A DNA stretch of 64,000 nucleotides from Ewingella americana (lineage in GTDB: Bacteria > Pseudomonadota > Gammaproteobacteria > Enterobacterales > Enterobacteriaceae), in NCBI RefSeq assembly GCF_006438725.1, contig NZ_RCZD01000016.1, positions 28,719 to 92,718 of the forward strand, read 5' to 3'. The position numbers were made by a program, and so were the translations under genes. Below are positions 50,790-57,811 of this stretch, one piece after another. Each line of letters opens with the position of its first letter. Within the stretch, counting starts at the first letter, position 1. The notes beneath the pieces were generated by a model. It did not search any database and had not been told where the DNA came from. It worked only from the letters and a program-made list of their open reading frames with translations.

Positions 50790-51267
50790 GCTGTTTCTCC
50801 CTGCCCTCAGCGTGTACGGCAACACCCATGGCCATCAACGGGGCACGATCTTTTCGGCCTGCCCCCTTCATCCCCATACGAAGTGCAAAATATAAAAACG
50901 CATAAAGCGTGGTGACCATCCCGTAAAGTTGAATAAGCGTATGGTTAAACGAGGTCGCGTAGGTTTCACGGCCTACCTGCTCGGGCAAACAGAAGTACGG
51001 TGAAAGAGGTTTAACCGGCTGCGGGATCGCCCGCTGGTTAATCTCCAGCATATCCGGGATAGGAGCGCACCCCCACACCTTGCCTGGCTCTGCACCCCTC
51101 ACCAGACCTTCTGCCTGATTGATCATAAACGCCCCCGGAGAAGGCCATGCGCTAAACAGAATAAGGAGAGAAAAAATAAGCACCGGGCCGATGACCAGAA
51201 TGTCTATCAATAACCTGACCGTCGTCCAGCAGGCACCGGCACCCGTTTTGAGCACTGAATATTGCAT
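50782..51267 (-). CDS. Inner membrane protein in the trbA position
   Basis: This encodes 161 residues. One membrane helix is near residues 18-42 (LLIDILVIGPVLIFSLLILF) and another near residues 115-135 (LIQLYGMVTTLYAFLYFALR). Between them is a likely periplasmic part with two cysteines (VWGCAPIPDM and SPYFCLPEQV). F has trbA and artA between traF and traQ, but I see no clear sequence match. The operon position suggests a part in transfer. Function unknown. Confidence 0.65.
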   Translation of the reverse strand: MQYSVLKTGAGACWTTVRLLIDILVIGPVLIFSLLILFSAWPSPGAFMINQAEGLVRGAEPGKVWGCAPIPDMLEINQRAIPQPVKPLSPYFCLPEQVGRETYATSFNHTLIQLYGMVTTLYAFLYFALRMGMKGAGRKDRAPLMAMGVAVHAEGREKQHE

Positions 51268-51606
51268 AGGAAATCCTTTGTTAAGAAGAAGTGAGGGACA
51301 AGAAAAGGGCGGTTGAGCGGGATGAAGTATTTGGGGGGCACGCCTGTGATATAGGGGACGTCGAGTTCACCGAGAACCAGCGGCGCGGCAAGGGTAATGA
51401 AACAGCCCATTCCGTCTTCTGGGTAATAGTTGAAGTTCAGTGTGTCACCACCAAAATTCGTCAGTAATCCGCTTTAAAGCCCCCGGCATCCAGTCCGGGG
51501 TGTGTCGTCAATGACGCAAGAACAAGCGTGATACCGTTAGACGTTTCTCCCCTTCCCCGGATGCGCTCTATCGTCAGGAAAATAACGCTCATCTTGCTGT
51601 CTCTGT
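51268..51606. other. Gap between traF and the next tra gene with cryptic frames
   Basis: This is the longest break in the otherwise tightly packed tra operon. On the minus strand an ATG at 51592 opens a 43-codon frame (MSVIFLTIERIRGRGETSNG) with no good ribosome binding site. A second frame without an ATG at its beginning reads like protein (LTNFGGDTLNFNYYPEDGMG, CFITLAAPLVLGELDVPY). These may be remnants of a lost gene. Confidence 0.4.
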
Positions 51607-52407
51607 TTAAAAGTTAGGCTTAAACCCTGTAGCCACATTTAGAAAACGTCTGGCCAGGTCATCCTGTGTCATAAAACCGTAAGCCAGCGGGCGGAAGTCG
51701 CGTGATACCGGGTTAACCAGGAACAAGGCGGGGAAATGACTAATACCCATCCGCGCACTCTGCCCCTCATCCTGACGGCTGTCTGGTACCTGGGGTGATA
51801 TATTCCCGTCCACGCTGACTGTGATAAGTGAGATATGCCGCGTGCGAGCAAAATCCGCGACCACCCCAGCCATCTGCGCATCAATTGGGTCACTGCCGCG
51901 ATAGAAGTAAAACATCCCGTACTGCGCCGAAAGTTCGCTGATAGCCTGAGCCTGTTTGGTTTGGTCACTGGCCTGCTGCAACGGTGCCGTACTGTTGTAA
52001 TGTGGATGTTCGAGGTTGTAGTCCAGATCGGGGTGATCCAGTTGGGCCACCGCAAACGACTGGCTGAACATCGATGCACGGTCCGTCCAGAATTTCTGCC
52101 AGCGCAGAAACGTGGCCGTGTTTTCACTGGACGGGTTGAGAATGGCCCGCGACAGTGCCTCTCGCGTATAGCCCTTGAGAACATCAGCCTGCTCAGACGA
52201 TGACAGCTTGCTGAAATCCGGCACGGGTGAAGCCGGAACCGGTTTCGGTGCCGGCACTTCCGCCGGTTTCTTCGGTTCGTTGTACCAGTGCCAGCCGGTA
52301 AAGGGGTCAGCCGGCGTCACCACGGCATCAGCCGGTGTGTCCGCGCCGCCTGCCCACGACGGTAACGTGACACTGAGTAGGCAAGCAAATAACCATTTTT
52401 TCATCAT
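51607..52407 (-). CDS. traF: TraF pilus assembly protein
   Basis: This encodes 266 residues (F TraF has 247). It has a signal peptide (MMKKWLFACLLSVTLPSWA), then the family start GWHWYNEPKK, a helical part (LSSSEQADVLKGYTREALSR, FLRWQKFWTDRASMF) and a thioredoxin-like domain (YGMFYFYRGSDPIDAQMAGV, ISLITVSVDG) without the CxxC active site, as in F. It is a periplasmic protein needed for pilus assembly. It overlaps traN by 4 bases. F trbE, normally between traN and traF, is absent. Confidence 0.93.
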   Translation of the reverse strand: MMKKWLFACLLSVTLPSWAGGADTPADAVVTPADPFTGWHWYNEPKKPAEVPAPKPVPASPVPDFSKLSSSEQADVLKGYTREALSRAILNPSSENTATFLRWQKFWTDRASMFSQSFAVAQLDHPDLDYNLEHPHYNSTAPLQQASDQTKQAQAISELSAQYGMFYFYRGSDPIDAQMAGVVADFARTRHISLITVSVDGNISPQVPDSRQDEGQSARMGISHFPALFLVNPVSRDFRPLAYGFMTQDDLARRFLNVATGFKPNF

Positions 52408-54242
52408 TTCCCTCCACCTTGTGCGTTAACCTGTGCGGCGATACGGTCTTTAACCTGCTTAACCATGACGGAAGAATCCGGGATTTTCTGGTTGGTCATC
52501 AGGTCGGTATAGAAGTCAGCAAAATTAATCAGGTCGAAGTTGATCGCCTGCAGTTCAGGAATGGTAATACCCCGGCAGTTCGGGGAATCGCCACTGCCAA
52601 AATTGACGCCAAGCTGGTCGCGCCGCCCCTGTTCCTGAATAATGCGAGCAAGTTTCCCGCCGAAAACGCAGTACACCTGTTTTTTCTGGATGCAGACGCC
52701 CAGCACGGCCTGGTTACAAGCCTCACCGACGGAGACGACCACTTTTTTCGCCTTAGCCTTACCGATGGCCATCTCGTCACTGCTACAGTTCGCCAGCCCC
52801 GCACCGTTTCCCCAGCCCGAGTCCACGCAGCAGTTGGAGAACCCCGCCATCGCTTTGCGACAGGCCAATGCCTGACCGGTGAAGGCTTTAATGTTGATCT
52901 GGTCATTGGCCACGTCGTCACCGGCTGACGCCAACCCGGCGAGCTTCGCCACGGCCGTATCAAAACCGCTGTCGCCGGCACCGTCAGTGTCGCTGCAGTC
53001 GCCGGTCAGACAGAAATAATCTCCGCCGCAGAGTTTTCCCGTTGAGGTGTATGTTTTCTGACACTGATAGGTTTGCGAAACGTGAGAACAGGCACCGTTC
53101 GTGGTTTCGGTACAGGATGTGGCGGCGGACGTGCAGTTAGGGTCACTCATCAATGAACTACATGTTCCGTTGGAAGCTGCATTGACCTGATAGGTATCAG
53201 TGTACTGCCAGCAATCGCTATAGACGGTCTGAGCCTGTCCGTTAACATATGTAGTTTGGCTTCCGCCCGCTACAGAACACTTACTATTGGTGAGCTGACT
53301 GGTGGCGGGGTCTATATTACAACTCGGCGCGGACCAGGAGACTTCGGGCACCCAAACCTGTTCTGTAGACATAATTGTTACGGTCAAATACCACTCAAGA
53401 AAATGCCCCTTGTAATAGCCCATAACAATATCGAGCGAGCTGCGACCCGTAATCAATGCTGTTACAACCCCTGTATTGGGGATCACCACCCCGCTAACAT
53501 TAATATTAAAATTCTGATAGGAGTCCCCGTTTTCATTTTTTGTCGCAAGGTCATTTCCCCATATTACCAAGTGACTTAAGTAAGTGGGGGTGTGTTCCTT
53601 TTCATGCAGTTTTATTGTCCCGCTTACTAATGTAGCTCCAGCAGGAAGAGGAAATTGAACCTGCACACCTCCGCTGATAAAAGGGCCATACACCCAGGCT
53701 GCCGGGTCCACGTCAATTGTTTGCAAGGTTGACCGCGTTTCGTAATGCCCGCCCGGTGATGCACTCCGGGTGCAGCTGCCGGTATAGCTTATATCTCTGT
53801 CGCAGGTGTAATTCTGGAAGGTGCTTTTGCTAACCACCTTGTCCGTGCACTGCGCATAAGTCCCGGTGACCACCGCATCCGCCGTACTTTCAGCATCTTT
53901 ACCGTTGGTGATGTAAGGTGCTTTCGGATCGATGATCACGGCAGGGTTTGAGGTGCCGGAATCAATAATTGCCTTTCCGGCATTGTTTTGGCCGAGTTCC
54001 GTTTGTCCCTTGTCACCGATGCTCCCATCTCCCCCCCTTACCCCACCGTAATAGCCGCTTTGCTCCGGGCTAGAGGTGTAACCCGGAATAACGCCGGAAG
54101 GTGACGTGTTTGCCATGCCCGCCGTTCCCTGACCGCTGTTGGTTTTTCCATAACTGGCACCGACGTTGTAAGCATCGCTGACCGCATCGGCCTGGGCACC
54201 CTGCACGCACAGCAGCATCAGTGACAAAAGAAGTCGCTTCAT
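52404..54242 (-). CDS. traN: TraN outer membrane mating-pair stabilisation protein
   Basis: This encodes 612 residues (F TraN has 602). It has a signal peptide (MKRLLLSLMLLCVQGAQADA) and many cysteines, with the family stretches AQCTDKVVSKSTFQNYTCDR, FCLTGDCSDTD, GFSNCCVDSGWGNGAGLANC and KKQVYCVFGGKLARIIQEQG. TraN sits in the outer membrane and contacts receptors on the recipient such as OmpA or LPS. The central part (about residues 165-300), which decides receptor choice, differs from F, so receptor preference may differ. It overlaps trbC by 4 bases. Confidence 0.94.
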   Translation of the reverse strand: MKRLLLSLMLLCVQGAQADAVSDAYNVGASYGKTNSGQGTAGMANTSPSGVIPGYTSSPEQSGYYGGVRGGDGSIGDKGQTELGQNNAGKAIIDSGTSNPAVIIDPKAPYITNGKDAESTADAVVTGTYAQCTDKVVSKSTFQNYTCDRDISYTGSCTRSASPGGHYETRSTLQTIDVDPAAWVYGPFISGGVQVQFPLPAGATLVSGTIKLHEKEHTPTYLSHLVIWGNDLATKNENGDSYQNFNINVSGVVIPNTGVVTALITGRSSLDIVMGYYKGHFLEWYLTVTIMSTEQVWVPEVSWSAPSCNIDPATSQLTNSKCSVAGGSQTTYVNGQAQTVYSDCWQYTDTYQVNAASNGTCSSLMSDPNCTSAATSCTETTNGACSHVSQTYQCQKTYTSTGKLCGGDYFCLTGDCSDTDGAGDSGFDTAVAKLAGLASAGDDVANDQINIKAFTGQALACRKAMAGFSNCCVDSGWGNGAGLANCSSDEMAIGKAKAKKVVVSVGEACNQAVLGVCIQKKQVYCVFGGKLARIIQEQGRRDQLGVNFGSGDSPNCRGITIPELQAINFDLINFADFYTDLMTNQKIPDSSVMVKQVKDRIAAQVNAQGGGK

Positions 54243-54868
54243 TTTTTAACCTCCCCTCCCTGCAGCAGCTTCGTCGCCGTGTCGGCACAGTCACCCCGCC
54301 GTTTGACCTCTTCCAGCGCCTCTTGAACCGGCAGGCTGCCGTAGAGCACGTCAAATTTCCCCTTGCAGGTCACTACCAGCGCGGGAACCGCTTTAATGCC
54401 GTACTGCTGGAACAGGGTAGGATCAATCTGGACGCCGATCTGTTTATCTTTTTTGGACAGTTCAAACATCACCGAGGCCGTTTTGCGAAAATCGTTGTCC
54501 AGCAGGCCGCGAAGCGTTGCCGGAATACCGAAGCGACGGGCATTTTGTAACATCGGTAACAGACCTTCTTCAGCGATACCGAGGCTCACGAAATAGACTG
54601 CCTGCGGCGTGGGGCGATCCGCGCTGTTCTGGTCAGCCTGAGAGGCAGCGATTTCGTTTTGCAGCTGAGACACCTTGTCTTGCTGCGCCTGCGGCAGGGT
54701 GATGTTCATGCCCTTAAGCTGTGCCTGGAACTGTTCAAGTTCATTTTGCTTTTGTTTCATGTACGTCGTGTCGCTTGCCGACACGGTAGGTTGTTCTGCC
54801 GCCTGCACCGTTTGGGCACAGAGCAGCGCGACGCTGAGGGCCAGCGCCGTTATCAGGTGCTTGTTCAT
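54239..54868 (-). CDS. trbC: TrbC periplasmic pilus assembly protein
   Basis: This encodes 209 residues. It has a signal peptide (MNKHLITALALSVALLCAQT to about residue 23), a coiled-coil part (YMKQKQNELEQFQAQLKGMN) and a thioredoxin-like C-terminal domain (AVYFVSLGIAEEGLLPMLQN, then GIKAVPALVV). F TrbC is needed for pilus assembly and acts with TraW; in some type IV systems the two are fused. The gene starts 9 bases after traU. Confidence 0.93.
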   Translation of the reverse strand: MNKHLITALALSVALLCAQTVQAAEQPTVSASDTTYMKQKQNELEQFQAQLKGMNITLPQAQQDKVSQLQNEIAASQADQNSADRPTPQAVYFVSLGIAEEGLLPMLQNARRFGIPATLRGLLDNDFRKTASVMFELSKKDKQIGVQIDPTLFQQYGIKAVPALVVTCKGKFDVLYGSLPVQEALEEVKRRGDCADTATKLLQGGEVKK

Positions 54869-54877
54869 GGAAAGTCC

Positions 54878-55870
54878 TTACAGATAAGCGCAGTTACGCT
54901 TTCGCCACAGGAGGTAGCCGAAGCTCTTCTTGGAAGCCGGAGAGTTGTGTACTGAACCCCAAAGCTGCGTGGTAGTACCAAATGGGTGGCAGTCGCTGGC
55001 TTCGGGATACATATTGACCATCTGATAACGCCATCGTGATTTCGGAATGATCGGGGACGGATACTCGTAGCACACGGCCACGTCTGCCCCGACAGTCTCC
55101 ATCACCAGGCCCTCCCGATGCAGTTTGAAGGCCATCCGTTCGCTAACCAAAACTGAGGCTTCAAGTGGTGAAAACTCGTTGCTGGTGTAGCCAGTAAATG
55201 GGTACATCGAACCCTGTGCGCCCGCACACCAAAATAACGCATCCAGTGGGATACCGGCGGTTGAAGCAATCGAATCAGCGGCGCAGGCACCCTGTGCCAG
55301 CAAGTTGGAGAACAGGCTGACTTCGGGGTTGATGATCATGGACAGCGTACTGTCATTCCAAAGCGGGTCAACCTCAGAGAGGTAGGCAATGTCCATGTCG
55401 CCGGTCTGCATGCAGCCTGTGCTGGTGATAATATTCAGCCAGAAAATCAGCGGATACTTGTACCAGTGAACGTGATAGAACGCGCCCGGCGAGGGCTTAT
55501 CACTCTGCCCGCCGGTGCCAGTACCGGTACGGCCGAGGTCAATTTTAAATCCCCCCATGTTCACCATCACACCGGGTTCACGCGTCACGTCAGTGAGCGC
55601 AACTGGCTCCCAAAAACCAATAGCTAATCCCAGACGGTATAAAATGCCGACTGGGCAAATCTGGATCGGAGAAGCCGGGTTGGGCGTGTCAGGGTGAGAA
55701 CCGGTGGCCAGCGGAATACTGCCGAGCGTCATGGGGAACAGGCATTTCCAGCAGACGTCGCTGATGGGGTTTACCCAGCGGCCGTCCCCGGCATTTGCGC
55801 TGGCAGCGTGTGCTGGCGTATACAGTAATCCCGCCCAAACTAAAGTAAAACAGAGAATGAGCTTGCGCAT
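54878..55870 (-). CDS. traU: TraU pilus assembly and DNA transfer protein
   Basis: This encodes 330 residues, the length of F TraU. It has a signal peptide and the family stretches WVNPISDVCWKCLFPMTLGS, GFWEPVALTDVTREPGVMVN, YHVHWYKYPLIFWLNIITST and QGACAADSIASTAGIPLDAL, with about ten conserved cysteines. TraU is periplasmic and helps DNA transfer more than pilus growth. Its start overlaps the end of the upstream 187-residue gene by 31 bases. Confidence 0.95.
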   Translation of the reverse strand: MRKLILCFTLVWAGLLYTPAHAASANAGDGRWVNPISDVCWKCLFPMTLGSIPLATGSHPDTPNPASPIQICPVGILYRLGLAIGFWEPVALTDVTREPGVMVNMGGFKIDLGRTGTGTGGQSDKPSPGAFYHVHWYKYPLIFWLNIITSTGCMQTGDMDIAYLSEVDPLWNDSTLSMIINPEVSLFSNLLAQGACAADSIASTAGIPLDALFWCAGAQGSMYPFTGYTSNEFSPLEASVLVSERMAFKLHREGLVMETVGADVAVCYEYPSPIIPKSRWRYQMVNMYPEASDCHPFGTTTQLWGSVHNSPASKKSFGYLLWRKRNCAYL

Positions 55871-56403
55871 TCGTCCTCCGGTTCCCTGACAACCGGCATA
55901 ACCTTCCAGCCCAGCCGTTCACAGCTGTCGATAAGCTGGATAAGAAACTTCGGTGCCCGCCCGGACTGCATCTGATAGTCGATATCGGCTTTAATGTCCG
56001 AACCCAGCACGGTCAGAAATTCCTGACGGGCTCTTTCGACTTCACGGGCCATTGCATCAATGGTACTGCCTGACAACAGCGGCGCCACGCCGATTTCCCG
56101 GTCTGACAACGTATAACCCGCCCGCTGCAAACTGCGCAGAAAGGCAGAGAAAATGGCGTCAAAATAGGCTTCGTTCATCTGCGCATGTAAGGCTTTACCC
56201 GTAATGGCGGCCGGATACCTGAACAGCTTCGATGTATTGCCTTCGGCACGGGGAGCTTCGTCCTGACGGGGCATGGGTTTTCCAACAAAATCATTCTTCC
56301 CGACAGCTTTGTACCAAAAAAACAAGTAAAGGCAGAGGAGTAATAACAGCAGCCACAATATTTCGCCGGGTGTGAGTGATTCAATAAATGCAAATAATCT
56401 CAT
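55840..56403 (-). CDS. Membrane-anchored hypothetical protein between traW and traU
   Basis: This encodes 187 residues with one N-terminal membrane helix (ILWLLLLLLCLYLFFWYKAV) and a soluble part with helices (MNEAYFDAIFSAFLRSLQRA, AMAREVERARQEFLTVLGSD). It overlaps traU by 31 bases, so its expression is linked to traU. F has no gene of this kind at this place; related plasmids may. A periplasmic or cytoplasmic location of the soluble part cannot be decided. Function unknown. Confidence 0.7.
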   Translation of the reverse strand: MRLFAFIESLTPGEILWLLLLLLCLYLFFWYKAVGKNDFVGKPMPRQDEAPRAEGNTSKLFRYPAAITGKALHAQMNEAYFDAIFSAFLRSLQRAGYTLSDREIGVAPLLSGSTIDAMAREVERARQEFLTVLGSDIKADIDYQMQSGRAPKFLIQLIDSCERLGWKVMPVVREPEDECASSFSVLL

Positions 56404-56405
56404 CG

Positions 56406-56537
56406 TTATTCAACCTTTTGATAATGAGGAGAAGATGCCACATATAATCCGCGCTGACGCAGGCGCCTGAGCATCCGGTGAACTTTCTGTGCACTTTCAC
56501 CTACATCAATTTTTCCCCTCTTGAAACGAATGCCCAT
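56406..56537 (-). CDS. Possible 43-residue basic protein within the tra operon
   Basis: From ATG 56537 the frame reads MGIRFKRGKIDVGESAQKVH and RMLRRLRQRGLYVASSPHYQ and stops 2 bases before the next start codon (56403). Such tight spacing suggests a real gene. It overlaps the end of the 91-residue gene in another frame and has no strong ribosome binding site, so it would depend on coupled translation. The sequence looks like a small DNA-binding helix pair. Confidence 0.4.
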   Translation of the reverse strand: MGIRFKRGKIDVGESAQKVHRMLRRLRQRGLYVASSPHYQKVE

Positions 56538-56781
56538 TACGCTGCAACACACTTTGGATATCGAGTTCATTCAGTGACGCCAGAATGATGGCCGTTCGCA
56601 GTTCTGCGCTAAGTACTAGAAAAGTCTGCAGTGCGGCACGGATCACCACCGACTCTGTATATAGCGGGTGTTCATCCGTCATTTCCCGCAAGCCGTTCTT
56701 ATCGGTCTCGTCCATGCGCACGGTCGTCGCAAAGCGTTTGATTCTATCCGCGTCGTGATTGACTTTAACGCAGTGATTCAT
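56506..56781 (-). CDS. Hypothetical protein following traW
   Basis: This encodes 91 residues and overlaps the traW stop codon (ATGA). The product begins MNHCVKVNHDADRIKRFATT and is mostly helical, with TESVVIRAALQTFLVLSAEL resembling the second half of ribbon-helix-helix-like proteins. No signal peptide or membrane helix. It may be a small regulator carried in the operon, but this is a guess. Confidence 0.6.
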   Translation of the reverse strand: MNHCVKVNHDADRIKRFATTVRMDETDKNGLREMTDEHPLYTESVVIRAALQTFLVLSAELRTAIILASLNELDIQSVLQRNGHSFQEGKN

Positions 56782-57398
56782 TTCAGTGCCACCTCCTCAA
56801 CCTTAAGCATCCTGTCGTCGCGGCTAATACGTACCGGCGTGTGCTCGAAGCCAAATTTAGTTGTCAGGGTGCCGTACTGGTCGAAGTACACCGGTTCATC
56901 CAGCGCGTTGCTGCTGTCCCGGATATTGCCGTTCACCAGAATGACTTTGAAATTGACTAACCCGCTCAGCTGCTGTTTCATCCACTTCATCTGCGCCGGA
57001 TTATCACCGTCAATAAAGTAAAGGGTTTCGCTAAACGGTACTTTATCTAGGGGGTTTACCTGGTCACCGGCGAGGGCAATCACGTTGCCGCGCATATCAC
57101 GGATGGTTTCGCGCACGGTAAAGGTCGGGTCATAGTGCAGCGTCCTGTCGATTTTCGCAGGGGTCAGCCCGGCTACGGGATCGGGACGAACGGCGTGGGT
57201 TTTCACTCTCGCCTCGGCTTCACGCTGCAGCCGGTCCATCTCCCCGCTGTCTTTCATGCCTTGCAGGCGCTGTCCGATAAAGTCCAGCAGGTCAGGTTCG
57301 GCTATCGGAAACAGATGCCCGATAGAGCCTAGCTCCCTGGCTCCTGTTGGCAGGCTAATTATCCCGGCCAACAGGAGGACAGCCAGCCGTTTTGTCAT
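56778..57398 (-). CDS. traW: TraW pilus assembly protein
   Basis: This encodes 206 residues (F TraW has 210). It has a signal peptide (MTKRLAVLLLAGIISLPTGA) and then the family start RELGSIGHLFPIAEPDLLDF, IDRTLHYDPTFTVRETIRDM and the C-terminal FIDGDNPAQMKWMKQQ and VYFDQYGTLTTKFGFEHTP. TraW is periplasmic and works with TrbC and TraU in pilus assembly. It overlaps trbI by 4 bases. Confidence 0.95.
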   Translation of the reverse strand: MTKRLAVLLLAGIISLPTGARELGSIGHLFPIAEPDLLDFIGQRLQGMKDSGEMDRLQREAEARVKTHAVRPDPVAGLTPAKIDRTLHYDPTFTVRETIRDMRGNVIALAGDQVNPLDKVPFSETLYFIDGDNPAQMKWMKQQLSGLVNFKVILVNGNIRDSSNALDEPVYFDQYGTLTTKFGFEHTPVRISRDDRMLKVEEVALK

Positions 57399-57811
57399 GG
57401 GGCCTCCTGCATACGGTGTGCAATATCCGTTTGAATTTGTGGCGTAATATCCAGCACGGGCATCACCACTGCCGGCGGCACAAGGATCAGGTCATCATGT
57501 TCCTGATGCCAGGCACTCAGGCTTTCTTTAAGGGCCAGATCAAAGCGGGTGGTCATGGCACGCGCACTGTTCTCGTCCAGCTGCTTTTTGGCAGACTGCT
57601 GCATAAACAGGTCGATAGTGCCCTTCATGTCAAACACCACCGTTCTGCGCTGGAACTGTTGGGCGACCAGCGCGCTGACTCCGGCGCACACCGCCACCAA
57701 AAGCAGGGCCGACGCAACGGCCCTGACGGATTTTTTGTTGAAGAAAGCTGCATGACGAGCCGGCACTATGCCCACTCTGACAGCTTGTGCATCGAGTTCG
57801 GGTTCACTCAC
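57395..57811 (-). CDS. trbI: TrbI inner membrane protein
   Basis: This encodes 138 residues (F TrbI has 128). One membrane helix lies at about residues 28-48 (VRAVASALLLVAVCAGVSAL). The periplasmic part reads RTVVFDMKGTIDLFMQQSAK, matching F TrbI, and continues with a helical end. In F, TrbI affects pilus retraction and phage sensitivity. It lies between traC and traW in F order and overlaps both by 4 bases. Confidence 0.92.
   Translation of the reverse strand: MSEPELDAQAVRVGIVPARHAAFFNKKSVRAVASALLLVAVCAGVSALVAQQFQRRTVVFDMKGTIDLFMQQSAKKQLDENSARAMTTRFDLALKESLSAWHQEHDDLILVPPAVVMPVLDITPQIQTDIAHRMQEAP

Noticed and set aside
52529..52981. 150-codon leftward frame within traN
   Set aside because: Second frame of the traN coding region, rich in arginine and tryptophan, not a separate gene.
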